From Micromonospora polyrhachis (lineage in GTDB: Bacteria > Actinomycetota > Actinomycetes > Mycobacteriales > Micromonosporaceae): DNA of 64,000 nt. A program made the translations under genes and the position numbers. Positions 24,726-33,092 of the stretch are shown here, piece after piece (position 1 is the first letter of the stretch; every line of letters begins with the position of its first letter). Below the pieces are notes generated by a model that worked only from the letters and a program-made list of their open reading frames with translations, did not search any database and was not told the origin of the DNA. The stretch spans positions 5,406,501-5,470,500 of the forward strand of contig NZ_JACHJW010000001.1 in NCBI RefSeq assembly GCF_014203835.1, written 5' to 3'.

Positions 24726-25673
24726 GTGACGCTGACCATCGGAGTCGACGTCGGTGGCACGAAGGTTGCCGGCGGAGTCGTCGACGACGCCGGTGTGGTG
24801 TTGGCACAGACCCGCCGGGAAACCCCCGCCGACGATGCGGCGAAGACCCGCGACGTCATTATCGAGGTGGTCACCGAACTTGCCGCCGGCCGCGAGATCG
24901 AGGCGGTGGGCATCGGGGCGGCCGGCTGGATCGACGCGACCCGTTCCACCGTACTGTTCGCGCCCAACCTGGCCTGGCGCGACGAGCCGCTACGCGATCA
25001 CGTCCGGTCGGCGGTCGAGCTGCCGGTGATCGTGGAGAACGATGCCAACGTGGCCGCCTGGGCGGAGTTCCGTTACGGCGCGGCCCGGCACGCGGACGAC
25101 TCGATGGTCATGTTCACCATCGGCACCGGCGTCGGAGGCGGCATCGTGCTCGGCGGTGAACTGGTACGCGGCTCCCACGGCGTCGCCGCCGAACTGGGGC
25201 ACATGCTGGCGGTGCCGGACGGGCACCGGTGTGGGTGCGGCCGACTCGGCTGCATCGAGCAGTACGCCAGCGGCAGCGCCCTGGTCCGCTTCGCCCGCGC
25301 GGGTGCCCGACAGGAGCCGCGCCGGGCGTCCGGGCTGCTGGAGTTGGGCGGCGGCGACGTCGACGCGATCACCGGACCGATGGTGACCGCCGCCGCCAAG
25401 GCCGGTGACCAGGTCTCCATCGAGGCGTTCGCCCAGTTGGGCCGGTGGCTCGGCATCGGGCTGGCCGACCTGGCGCAGATCCTCGACCCGCAGGTGCTGG
25501 TCGTCGGCGGTGGTGTGGTCGACGCCGGTGATCTCCTGCTCGGGCCCACCACACGATCCTTCATGGACTCCCTGGCGCAGCGGGGACGAATTCCGGTGGC
25601 CGAGGTGCGACCCGCCGAACTGGGTAACAGTGCGGGTGTGATCGGCGCGGCCGACCTGGCCCGCCGACGGTAG
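24726..25673 (+). CDS. glkA: ROK-family glucokinase
   Basis: The protein has 315 residues from GTG 24726 (VTLTIGVDVGGTKVAGGVVD), preceded by GGGAG. An ATP-binding DxGGT motif sits at the N-terminus. The catalytic segment ENDANVAAWAEFRYG holds the catalytic Asp. GTGVGGGIVLGGELVRG follows, and the ROK zinc site is GHMLAVPDGHRCGCGRLGC with His and three Cys. It phosphorylates glucose with ATP at the start of glycolysis. In Streptomyces the ROK glucokinase also mediates glucose repression. It comes after the DUF5304 gene with an 80-nt gap. Confidence 0.9.
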   Translation: MTLTIGVDVGGTKVAGGVVDDAGVVLAQTRRETPADDAAKTRDVIIEVVTELAAGREIEAVGIGAAGWIDATRSTVLFAPNLAWRDEPLRDHVRSAVELPVIVENDANVAAWAEFRYGAARHADDSMVMFTIGTGVGGGIVLGGELVRGSHGVAAELGHMLAVPDGHRCGCGRLGCIEQYASGSALVRFARAGARQEPRRASGLLELGGGDVDAITGPMVTAAAKAGDQVSIEAFAQLGRWLGIGLADLAQILDPQVLVVGGGVVDAGDLLLGPTTRSFMDSLAQRGRIPVAEVRPAELGNSAGVIGAADLARRR

Positions 25674-25696
25674 CCCCGGGACGAGTGAGGTAGGAC

Positions 25697-26425
25697 GTGG
25701 TACACGCACAACCGGTCGACCAGGAGCCCGAGGCGGTCCGCCTGCGGGTGCTGTCGTACAACGTGCACGGTCAGCGGGACGACACGGCGGCGCTGGCGGC
25801 GGCGGTGCGCAGTGTCGAGCCGGACGTGGTGATCGTCCAGGAGGCACCACGTCGGTTCCGTTGGCGACAGCGGTGCGCCGCGCTTGCCGACCGGCTCGCG
25901 CTGGTGGTGGCCGGCGGTGGCCTCCCGTCCCTGGGCAACCTGCTGCTGACCAACCTGCGGGTCCAGGTCCTGCGCACCTGGTGCCGGCAGTTTCCGCTTA
26001 CGCCGGGACGACACATGCGCGGTGCGGCGTTCGCCGAATGCGCGATCGGTTCGGCCCGGTTCGTTGTCGCCGGCTCGCACCTGTCCACCGACGCGACGGA
26101 GCGGCCAGGCCAGGCCACCCTGCTCAAGGCGGATCTGGCTGCGGTGCACCTGCCCCTGATCCTCGGCGCGGACCTCAACGAGAACTCCGGTGGTGCCGCC
26201 TGGCGTACGCTCGCCGACGGCTTGACGGACGCCGCCGTAGCCGCTGACCGGGCCGACCGATGCACGTACTCGTGTGCCAATCCGCGCGACCGGATCGACG
26301 CGCTGTTCGTGTCGTCGCAGTTCCGTGTCGTCGACTACGACGTGGTGGACACCGAGCAGACCCGGCGGGCCAGCGACCATTTCCCGGTCCTGGTCGACCT
26401 TCTGCTTCCGGTGACCCGCGCCTGA
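25697..26425 (+). CDS. Endonuclease/exonuclease/phosphatase-family hydrolase
   Basis: The protein has 242 residues from GTG 25697. Motifs of the EEP fold are RVLSYNVHGQRDD (Asn and metal region), VVIVQEAPRRF (catalytic Glu), AGSHLSTDATE (His), LILGADLNENSGG (Asp-Asn) and RRASDHFPVLVDL (C-terminal Asp-His), so the catalytic set is complete. Members hydrolyse phosphodiester or phosphomonoester bonds in nucleic acids or lipids, and the substrate here is unknown. No signal peptide. It lies 23 nt after the glucokinase gene. Confidence 0.85.
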   Translation: MVHAQPVDQEPEAVRLRVLSYNVHGQRDDTAALAAAVRSVEPDVVIVQEAPRRFRWRQRCAALADRLALVVAGGGLPSLGNLLLTNLRVQVLRTWCRQFPLTPGRHMRGAAFAECAIGSARFVVAGSHLSTDATERPGQATLLKADLAAVHLPLILGADLNENSGGAAWRTLADGLTDAAVAADRADRCTYSCANPRDRIDALFVSSQFRVVDYDVVDTEQTRRASDHFPVLVDLLLPVTRA

Positions 26426-26460
26426 GGCCGCAGCTCGGCCTACGAACCGGCTAGCCCGGC

Positions 26461-27129
26461 CTAGGAACCGACCCGGTGCCGCTGGTCTGACGGCGGGGGT
26501 GCGGCTCGGCCGGGGGACACCTGGCGGATTCCCTCCAGCAGCCGGGTCAGCGCGGCGCTGGCATCGGCCAGGTCGGACGGATCGGTCGACTGGGCGAGCC
26601 AGAGTGCGGTTTCGTTCATCGCCCCGGAGAGCAGCCGGGTCAGCGGCCCGACCGGCTGCTCGCCCAGGGTTCCGTCCTGCATCAGTGCGGTGAGCGCCTC
26701 GGTGAGGTGCCGCGCCGAGTACGTCTCGTCCATCGCCCGCCACTCCTGCCAGCCGAGCACGGTCGGACCGTCCAGCAGCATGATCCGCTGCACCTCGGGG
26801 TCGGAGCCGGCGGTGAGGAACGCCTGACACCCGGCGAGTAGCTGGGACCAGGGGTCGCCTTCCGCGTCGGCGGCTGCGGCCACTCGGTCGGCGACGTCGC
26901 GTTGTACCTGTTCGACCACGGCCCGGAAGAGGCCGGTCTTGCTGCCGAAATGGTGGTAGAGCGCCCCCTTCGTCATCCCGGCGGCGCGGGCGACCTCGTT
27001 GAGGTTCACCGCGGCGAAGCCGTCCTGGGCGAACATCCGTCGCCCCTCGGCGATCAGAGCGGTCATGCTCTCCCGGCGTTGCTCGGCCTTGGTCCGCGAT
27101 GTCGTACCCACTGTGCCTCCCGTTGACAT
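26461..27129 (-). CDS. TetR family regulator of the adjacent VOC gene
   Basis: The protein has 222 residues. The helix-turn-helix domain lies around residues 13-60: [54 protein letters not shown]. The C-terminal ligand domain is variable. It is divergent from the VOC gene 27202-27618. Two similar palindromes lie in the shared region, one directly against its start codon, so it probably represses both itself and the VOC gene. The inducer is unknown. Confidence 0.92.
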   Translation of the reverse strand: MSTGGTVGTTSRTKAEQRRESMTALIAEGRRMFAQDGFAAVNLNEVARAAGMTKGALYHHFGSKTGLFRAVVEQVQRDVADRVAAAADAEGDPWSQLLAGCQAFLTAGSDPEVQRIMLLDGPTVLGWQEWRAMDETYSARHLTEALTALMQDGTLGEQPVGPLTRLLSGAMNETALWLAQSTDPSDLADASAALTRLLEGIRQVSPGRAAPPPSDQRHRVGS

Positions 27130-27176
27130 ACCCAGGGTACGCGTCTACCTTCTCGACAAGAAACATACTCTGGGTA
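27129..27176. promoter_or_regulatory. Paired TetR operator sites in divergent promoter
   Basis: TACCCAGGGTA (27129-27139) is a perfect palindrome around a central A that begins at the tetR start codon. TACTCTGGGTA (27166-27176) is a one-mismatch copy with its centre 37 bp away. Two near-identical palindromes between divergent regulator and target genes are typical TetR operators. Confidence 0.7.
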
Positions 27177-27201
27177 CGTAACTTGTGGAGGAGTCCAAGA
27201 C

Positions 27202-27618
27202 ATGACCCTGACCAGCTTCTATCCGGTCATCTGCGCCCGGCGGGTCGCCGAGTCCCGGGCCTTCTACACGGAGCACTTCGGGTTCGAGGTGACCTTCGAG
27301 GCCGACTGGTACGTCAGCCTCCGTCGACCCGAATCCCCGCATTACGAGTTGGCGCTGCTGGACCACACCCACGAGACGCTGCCGGCCGCCTACCGGCACC
27401 CGGTGCGGGGGCTGATCCTCAACTTCGAGGTGGCCGACGTCGACGCCGAGTACGAACGCCTGGTGGTCCAGGCCGGCCTGAAACTGGAACTCCCGTTGCG
27501 CAGTGAGGAGTTCGGGCAGCGCCACTTCATCGTCGCCGCCCCCGATGACGTGCTCATCGACGTCATCACCCCGATCCCACCGAGCGAGTCCTTCGCCTCC
27601 CAGTACGCCGCCCCCTGA
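27202..27618 (+). CDS. VOC/glyoxalase-fold protein
   Basis: The protein has 138 residues, ATG preceded by GGAGGAG. The start [26 protein letters not shown], the mid-section [20 protein letters not shown] and [13 protein letters not shown] show two beta-alpha-beta modules of the vicinal oxygen chelate fold. Residues H and E that could bind a metal are present, but activity (glyoxalase, dioxygenase or antibiotic binding) cannot be assigned. Expression is probably controlled by the divergent TetR regulator through operators at 27129-27176. Confidence 0.85.
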   Translation: MTLTSFYPVICARRVAESRAFYTEHFGFEVTFEADWYVSLRRPESPHYELALLDHTHETLPAAYRHPVRGLILNFEVADVDAEYERLVVQAGLKLELPLRSEEFGQRHFIVAAPDDVLIDVITPIPPSESFASQYAAP

Positions 27619-27638
27619 CGCCGCCAACCGATGCACGC

Positions 27639-27679
27639 AGGGCCCCTTCTTGTCGCTTCTTGCACTGGGAAGGGGCCCC
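27639..27679. terminator. Hairpin terminator of the GGGGCCCC type
   Basis: AGGGCCCCTTC (27639-27649) pairs with GAAGGGGCCC at 27669-27679 across a 19-nt loop. It follows the VOC gene by 21 nt. A similar GGGGCCCCTTC hairpin stands at 30304-30356. The remaining gap to the next gene at 27918 shows no coding. Confidence 0.65.
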
Positions 27680-27917
27680 TCCCAAGGCTCGGCGCAGGCC
27701 ACCAGCATGGCTCGAACTTCACCCACTCGTCGTGCTTCGAGGTGCGGCGACGCGGTGACCGCGGAACGGGCGTTCAGCGGTGCGGACATCGGGTGCGGAG
27801 TCGTCGTGACAGATTGACATCCGGCAACTGGTGCTCCGCCGGGCTGGACAAAGGGCGACCCGAGTCGAGAGGATTCGGCGGCAGTTCGGCTTTCGTGCGG
27901 AAACAAGGAGAAACTTG

Positions 27918-29342
27918 GTGTCTACCTCCGCCGACCATGACCGCCCCGACTTCTCGTTCGGCGATAACGAATCCGGGAGCGCCGCCAGCCACCCGGGAGG
28001 CCGCTCGGTCTACGACCGAGGCGGTGCCGTCTGTGTCATCGGCGCCGGCGCCAGCGGGCTGACGGCCATCAAAAACCTCAAAGAGTACGGCTTCGACGTC
28101 GACTGCTACGAGCGGGAGACGGGCGTCGGAGGGGCGTGGAACTGGCGGCACGACCGGAGTCCGGTCTACGCCAGCACGCACCTGATCTCGTCGAAACCGT
28201 TCACGCAGTTCCCCGACTTTCTGATGCCGGACTCCTGGCCGGACTATCCGCACCACAGCCAGTTGCTGTCCTATCTGGACCGCTACGCCGACCATTTCGA
28301 CCTGCGGCCACACATCTGGTTCGGCACGGAGGTGGTCCGGGTCGAACCGGTTGACGGACACCGCTGGGACGTCACTACCCGTAGCACCGGTGGCTACGGC
28401 ACCGAACGTACCTCCCGATATGCGGCCGTGGTGGTCGCCAACGGACACAACTGGTCCCCGAAACTGCCGTCGTACGAGGGGCTGGACGAGTTTCGGGGCC
28501 AGGTCATGCACGCCTCGGCGTACAAGGAGGCGACCCAGCTTCGCGGTAAGCGGGTGCTGGTGGTGGGAGCCGGCAACACCGGCTGCGACATCGCGGTGGA
28601 GGCCGGACAGCAGGCCGCGAAGTGCTGGCACTCCAGCCGACGCGGCTACTGGTACGCACCGAAGTACGTGTTCGGTCGGCCGACCGACCAGGTGAACGAC
28701 CGTGTGCTGGCAATGCGGCTACCACTGTGGCTGCGGCAGTGGCTCTTCCACCGGACCCTGCGACTGACCGTGGGTGATCTGACCCGGTTCGGCCTGCCCC
28801 GACCAGATCACAAGGTCTACGAGACGCATCCGATTGCCAACAGTCAACTCGTCTACTACATCGGGCACGGGGCGGTGACGCCGGTGCCGGAGATCATCCA
28901 GTTCCGGTCGTACAGCGTGAAACTCTCCGACGGGCAGGAGATCGAGCCGGACCTGGTGGTCTTCGCCACCGGTTACCTGCCCCGCTTCGAGTTCCTGGCC
29001 CCGGAGATCCTCGGGACGAATGCGGACGGCCGACCGGCGCTCTATCTCAACGCCTTTCCGCGCCGTCATCCGACGCTGGCCGTGGCGGGCCTGTTGCAAC
29101 CGGACTCCGGGGTGTTTCCCCTGGTTCACTGGCAGACCGTGGCGATTGCCCGCTGGCTGCGGTTGCGAGAGACCGCACCTGAGCGGGCGACCTCCTTCGC
29201 GGCGCGGATCGACACCGACGCGGGCCGCCGCTTCAACCGGGCGAAGGTGAAGGACAGTAGCCGGCACTGGTTCGAGATCGGGCACGTCGACTACCTGCGT
29301 GCGTTGCAACGCACCCTCGACGAGTTGGAGACAGCACCATGA
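27918..29342 (+). CDS. Flavin-containing monooxygenase
   Basis: The protein has 474 residues. I chose the GTG at 27918 because AAGGAG lies 8-12 nt upstream, while the frame upstream is not protein-like. The first Rossmann motif GAGASG (FAD) is near residue 43, and GGAWNW follows. The FMO fingerprint FRGQVMHASAYK (FxGxxxHxxxYK) and the second motif VLVVGAGNTG (NADPH) follow, so catalytic cofactor sites are complete. It oxygenates N, S or carbonyl groups of small molecules, and the substrate is unknown. The following 65-nt repeats start inside its stop codon. Confidence 0.9.
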   Translation: MSTSADHDRPDFSFGDNESGSAASHPGGRSVYDRGGAVCVIGAGASGLTAIKNLKEYGFDVDCYERETGVGGAWNWRHDRSPVYASTHLISSKPFTQFPDFLMPDSWPDYPHHSQLLSYLDRYADHFDLRPHIWFGTEVVRVEPVDGHRWDVTTRSTGGYGTERTSRYAAVVVANGHNWSPKLPSYEGLDEFRGQVMHASAYKEATQLRGKRVLVVGAGNTGCDIAVEAGQQAAKCWHSSRRGYWYAPKYVFGRPTDQVNDRVLAMRLPLWLRQWLFHRTLRLTVGDLTRFGLPRPDHKVYETHPIANSQLVYYIGHGAVTPVPEIIQFRSYSVKLSDGQEIEPDLVVFATGYLPRFEFLAPEILGTNADGRPALYLNAFPRRHPTLAVAGLLQPDSGVFPLVHWQTVAIARWLRLRETAPERATSFAARIDTDAGRRFNRAKVKDSSRHWFEIGHVDYLRALQRTLDELETAP

Positions 29343-29468
29343 GCGCGAGGAGCGAACGAGCGCAGCGAGTGAGCCCCGCAGTCGCGAATGGAAGGCCAGC
29401 ATCATGAGCGCGAGGAGTGAGCGAGCGCAGCGAGTGAGCCCCGCAGTCGCGAACGGAAGGCCAACATC
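29339..29468. repeat. Two tandem 65-nt copies of an ATG-containing leader
   Basis: Positions 29339-29403 and 29404-29468 are nearly identical. Each begins ATGAGCGCGAGGAG and contains GTGAGCCCCGCAGTCGCGAA and GGAAGG. The next gene begins with the same ATGAGCGC at 29469. The unit length, 65, is not divisible by 3, so the copies lie in different frames and cannot all be translated as one protein. The GGAAGG before the third ATG serves as the ribosome-binding site for the next gene. Similar GAGCGCAGCGAG-type repeats recur in actinomycete intergenic regions. Confidence 0.85.
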
Positions 29469-30284
29469 ATGAGCGCAAAGGGCGGACAGGTCCGCGTGAT
29501 GCGGGTAAAGGACTGGACGCACCCGGTGCGGGCGGTACGCCGGGAGGTGCTGACCGCCACCCCTGAGGTCGACGAGGGTAAGCCGCCGGTGCTGTTCGTA
29601 CCGGGGTTCGGCCATGGTGCCTGGGCGTTCACCGAGCACTGGCTGGAGCACACCGCGTCGCGGGGCTTCCCAGCGCACGCGATGAGCCTGCGCGGGCACG
29701 GCGGCAGCGGCCCCGCGCCGGAGGCGACGCTGCGGGCGTACACCCATGATGTGGCGCAGGTGGCGGCGAGCCTGCCCCGGCAGGCGGTGCTGGTGGGGCA
29801 CGGTGCCGGTGCCCTGGTGGTGACCCACGCCCTGGCGCGCTACCCGGCCCGCGCCGGGGTGCTGGTCGCGCCGGTGTTCGGTGGCTGGGGGACGGCGGGC
29901 GTGGCGCTGCTGCGTAATCCGGTCGGTACCCTGCCGGCGATCTTCGGTGGTCGGCTGCGGTTGAGTCGTCGGCAGTTGTTCAGCCGGGAGTTGCCGGATG
30001 CGGCGGCCCGTGGCTACACCGGACGGCTGGGCCGGGCCGGGAAGCGGGCCCAGTGGCAGTTGCTGACGCACCGTGAGCCTGAGCCGGCGGTGGGGAACCC
30101 GCCGATGTTGGTGCTGGGCAGTCCCGACGATCGGGTGGTGTCGGCCGCTGCGTTGGGGCGGGCGGCCCGCCGCTACGGTGCCGCGCCGCTGCTCTTTCCC
30201 GGCATGGGCCATGACCTGATGCTCGACGCGCGGTGGCGGGAGCCGATCGACGCCATCCTGGACTGGCTCGACAAGGAACGCTGA
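29469..30284 (+). CDS. Alpha/beta-hydrolase-fold protein lacking the nucleophile
   Basis: The protein has 271 residues; the ATG is preceded by GGAAGG. The fold is clear: VLFVPGFGHGAWAF oxyanion region, AHAMSLRGHGGSG, the elbow VLVGHGAGALVV, acid DDRVV near residue 220 and the final His in PGMGHDLML. The nucleophile position in the elbow should be GHSxG but is GHGAG, so Ser is replaced by Gly. The typical hydrolase mechanism is therefore not possible. The protein may be a binding or structural member, or it may use another residue. It follows the monooxygenase gene. Confidence 0.85.
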   Translation: MSAKGGQVRVMRVKDWTHPVRAVRREVLTATPEVDEGKPPVLFVPGFGHGAWAFTEHWLEHTASRGFPAHAMSLRGHGGSGPAPEATLRAYTHDVAQVAASLPRQAVLVGHGAGALVVTHALARYPARAGVLVAPVFGGWGTAGVALLRNPVGTLPAIFGGRLRLSRRQLFSRELPDAAARGYTGRLGRAGKRAQWQLLTHREPEPAVGNPPMLVLGSPDDRVVSAAALGRAARRYGAAPLLFPGMGHDLMLDARWREPIDAILDWLDKER

Positions 30285-30303
30285 TGTCCCACCCCGCCTT
30301 GTG

Positions 30304-30356
30304 GTTAGGAGGGGCCCCTTCCAAGGCAAGCAGCGATGAGAAGGGGCCCTTCTAAC
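30304..30356. terminator. Bidirectional hairpin between convergent genes
   Basis: GTTAGGAGGGGCCCCTTC (30304-30321) pairs with GAAGGGGCCCTTCTAAC (30340-30356). It lies between the ends of the hydrolase (+) and otsA (-) genes and can serve both. Confidence 0.75.
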
Positions 30357-30360
30357 CGCG

Positions 30361-31776
30361 CTAGCCGACGGTCAGCCGAGCGGCCACCGAGCCGGTCTGA
30401 TCCAGCGTGGTCAGGTAGTCGCGTGCCCAGGCCCGAATGTCGTGCTGGCGCAGGTGGGCGCGCATCGCCCGCATCCGGTTCGTGCCGTCCGCAGGTTCCG
30501 CCCGCAACGCCTGGATCAGGGTCAGTTTGAGGCCGTCGAGGTCGTGCGGATTGACCAGGTACGCCTGGGACAGCTCCGCCGCCGCGCCGGCGAATTCGCT
30601 GAGTACGAGGATGCCGTCGTCGTCGACCCGGGCGGCCACGTACTCCTTGGCGACCAGGTTCATGCCGTCCCGTAACGGGGTGACCGCCATGACGTCGGCG
30701 ACCCGGTAGAGGGCGGCCAGTTCGGCCCGGTCGAAGTGTTGGGTGAGGTAGTGGATGGCCGGTTCCCCGACCCGGCCGAACTCGCCGTTGATCCGGCCGA
30801 CCTCGCGTTCGACCCGTTCCCGCAGGATCTGGTATTGCCCGACCCGTTCCCGGGTCGGCACGGCCACCTGGACCAGCACCGTGTCGCGGACTTTGACGTG
30901 GCCGTCGGCGATCAGTTCACTGTAGGCCTTGAGTCGCTGCTCGATGCCCTTGGTGTAGTCCATGCGGTCGACGCTGAGGATGACCTGCTGCGGGTTGCCC
31001 AGGTCATGGCGCAGTTGCTGGGCACGGGCCACCACGTCCGGTCGGCGGGCCAGTGCCTCCATCTCCGCCATGTCGATGGAGACCGGGAACGCGCCGACGT
31101 GTACTTCCCGGCCGTCTACCGAGATTTGGTCGTCGGTCGCGGGCACGTTCAGCACCTTGGCGGCGAGCTGTGCGAAGTTGTGCGCGGCCTGGGCGCGCTG
31201 GAAGCCGACCAGGTCGGCACCGAGCATGCCGAGTAGCAGCTCGGCGCGCTTCGGCAGCTGCATGAACAGCTCAGGCGGTGGGAACGGTACGTGCAGGAAG
31301 AAGCCGATGCGCAGGTCGGGGCGCTGGGCGCGCAGTAGCGCGGGGACGAGTTGCAGGTGGTAGTCCTGCACCCAGACCACCGCCCCGGGTTCGGCGGCCT
31401 CGGCTGCGGCGTCGGCGAACCGTTGGTTGATCCGCTGGTAGGCCTCCCACCAGCGTCGGTGGTAGACCGGCTGTTCGACAGCGTCGTGGAACAGCGGCCA
31501 CAGCGTGGAGTTGGCGAAGCCTTCGTAGTGGTCCTGTACGTCTTCGTGGCTCAACGGGACGGTGTGCATGTGTACGCCGTCGATGTCGGCGAGGGTCGGG
31601 GCGGGACCGGTGCCACCGGCCCAGCCGACCCAGGTGGCGGGCATGTGCTGAAGGAGTGGGTGGAGGGCAGTGACCAGGCCGCCGGGGCTGCGCCGCCATT
31701 CGCAGACGCCGTCGGGGGCCACGCTGTCGTCGACCGGTAGGCGGTTGGAGACCACCACGAGGGAACTCTGTCGCAT
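30361..31776 (-). CDS. otsA: Trehalose-6-phosphate synthase
   Basis: The protein has 471 residues and is a GT20 glycosyltransferase. Motifs are LVVVSNRLPV, SPGGLVTALHP, WVGWAGG, VWVQDYHLQLVP, GFFLHVPFPPPE, LSVDRMDYTKGIEQRL, PLRDGMNLVAKEYV and LSEFAGAA. It makes trehalose-6-phosphate from UDP-glucose (or another NDP-glucose) and glucose-6-phosphate, for osmoprotection and storage. The phosphatase otsB is not adjacent here. Length is normal. A palindrome lies about 110 bp upstream of its start. Confidence 0.95.
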   Translation of the reverse strand: MRQSSLVVVSNRLPVDDSVAPDGVCEWRRSPGGLVTALHPLLQHMPATWVGWAGGTGPAPTLADIDGVHMHTVPLSHEDVQDHYEGFANSTLWPLFHDAVEQPVYHRRWWEAYQRINQRFADAAAEAAEPGAVVWVQDYHLQLVPALLRAQRPDLRIGFFLHVPFPPPELFMQLPKRAELLLGMLGADLVGFQRAQAAHNFAQLAAKVLNVPATDDQISVDGREVHVGAFPVSIDMAEMEALARRPDVVARAQQLRHDLGNPQQVILSVDRMDYTKGIEQRLKAYSELIADGHVKVRDTVLVQVAVPTRERVGQYQILRERVEREVGRINGEFGRVGEPAIHYLTQHFDRAELAALYRVADVMAVTPLRDGMNLVAKEYVAARVDDDGILVLSEFAGAAAELSQAYLVNPHDLDGLKLTLIQALRAEPADGTNRMRAMRAHLRQHDIRAWARDYLTTLDQTGSVAARLTVG

Positions 31777-31886
31777 CCGGGCACCTGTGTTCCGGGCGAG
31801 GGCGCACCGCCATGAGGTTAGCGGTGACCGTGAGGGGGAGGTGACTTACAGCAGTATTCCTACTGACGCGAAGTTACACGAGTGTT

Positions 31887-31898
31887 ACACACGTGTGT
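31887..31898. promoter_or_regulatory. Perfect 12-bp palindrome upstream of otsA
   Basis: ACACACGTGTGT is self-complementary and stands between the start of otsA (31776, minus) and the end of the membrane-protein gene (31935, minus). The neighbourhood also has GTTACACG and GTTACACA, half-sites of a similar kind. It could be an operator for otsA; the binding protein is unknown. Confidence 0.4.
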
Positions 31899-31934
31899 TG
31901 GGGCACCCAACGTCTCGCCATTCGGGCGGTTGGG

Positions 31935-32807
31935 TCAGACCACGGCCCCATCGTCCGGATCGTCCTCTTCTTCGTCGCCGGGACGTAGCCGCCAGATCAG
32001 CGTCACGAAGCCGGTGAGGATTCCGACGAATCCGACGGTCGTGGTGAGGCTGCGATCGATGGGCAGCAGCGTCGGGAAGAGCAGGAGCACGAAGCCGACG
32101 ATGATGCCGAGGACGGCGGCCACCGCGAACTTCGACACCTGAGGAAGCGGTGGCGGGGGCGGGGGCGTGTAGCCCTCGTTCGGGTCGTCCGGCAGGTCCC
32201 GGCCGAAGGTGTCCAGACCATCGAGTAGGGAGGGCTCGTCGGCTCGGCCGCCTACCGAGATACCGGAGATGTCGGTGGCCGAGGTCAGTGGCCGCACGCC
32301 GGTGGTGGCTGGTCCGGGGCGGACGGCGGTGGCGGTGCCGCCGGCCGGCGGATCACCCGTCTCGTCGCCGGCATGGTCGACGGCGACTTCCTTGTCGGGG
32401 ACCACTTCCTTGGTCGCTGGTACGTCCTCGACCGCTGGCCATGGGCGGGTGTCGGGTGTCACCTCCGTGTGGTAGCCGGCAACGATCTTGGCCCACTCGG
32501 CTTCGATGTCCGGCTCGTTGTTGCCCTTGGGTAGGTCCTCGTCGGCGAGTTGGGTGAGGTAGTCCCGGGCGGTGGCGAGGTGTACCCGGTCGACGTAGAG
32601 CCGGTCGGTGGGACGGGACGGGACCGTGGTGGTCCGGGTCACCGGGTTGAGGTCGGCGGATGGTTGGAGGTAGGCGGCGATACCGCCTGCGGCGAGGACA
32701 TCGAGCAGGTGTTCGCCGACTCGGGGGTCCACGTCGCCAGCAACGGCGTACTCAGTCGCGTCGAGCCCGTTGTCCCGTCGCCCACGACGGGCGCCACCCG
32801 CTGACAC
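31935..32807 (-). CDS. Proline-rich membrane protein, hypothetical
   Basis: The protein has 290 residues from GTG 32807, which has GGAGGGAGGG about nine bases upstream. The first 75 residues form a compact domain with DPRVGEHLLDVLAAGGIAAYLQPSADLN and YVDRVHLATARDYL. This resembles small signal-transduction domains that put an address on membrane proteins (DUF2007-like), but I do not claim it. An acidic, Pro-rich disordered part follows, with PPPPPPLPQ before two transmembrane helices (VAAVLGIIVGFVLLLFPTLL and TVGFVGILTGFVTLIW) and an acidic tail. Function unknown. Confidence 0.7.
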   Translation of the reverse strand: MSAGGARRGRRDNGLDATEYAVAGDVDPRVGEHLLDVLAAGGIAAYLQPSADLNPVTRTTTVPSRPTDRLYVDRVHLATARDYLTQLADEDLPKGNNEPDIEAEWAKIVAGYHTEVTPDTRPWPAVEDVPATKEVVPDKEVAVDHAGDETGDPPAGGTATAVRPGPATTGVRPLTSATDISGISVGGRADEPSLLDGLDTFGRDLPDDPNEGYTPPPPPPLPQVSKFAVAAVLGIIVGFVLLLFPTLLPIDRSLTTTVGFVGILTGFVTLIWRLRPGDEEEDDPDDGAVV

Positions 32808-33092
32808 CGGACACCCTCCCTCCCCGGGCGAACCGAGCGCCCCGACCATTCTGTACGACGCTTGGCCTGACCCGACGAGTCGACCAACGAAACCCACACA
32901 CGTCGTGCCTTGAATCGTGACACGGCGGCCACTGGTTCCGGGAGTGCGTTGTGGTGTGCCGTGCTCGCTTCGTAGGCTCAGGGCCGACGGTTCCGCCCGC
33001 CTGACCCTGTTTCCGACCCGGCCGCGTTGCCTGCAGCCGGTCGTGGAGCAGCCAGCCGGCGTAGGACACGGGCCCTATCGGGAAGGACACCG

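Noticed and set aside
25073-27166. A 697-codon minus-strand frame across glucokinase, EEP hydrolase and tetR
   Set aside because: Only the frame of the tetR gene at 26461-27129 has protein features. The long frame is a different one, antisense to two real genes.
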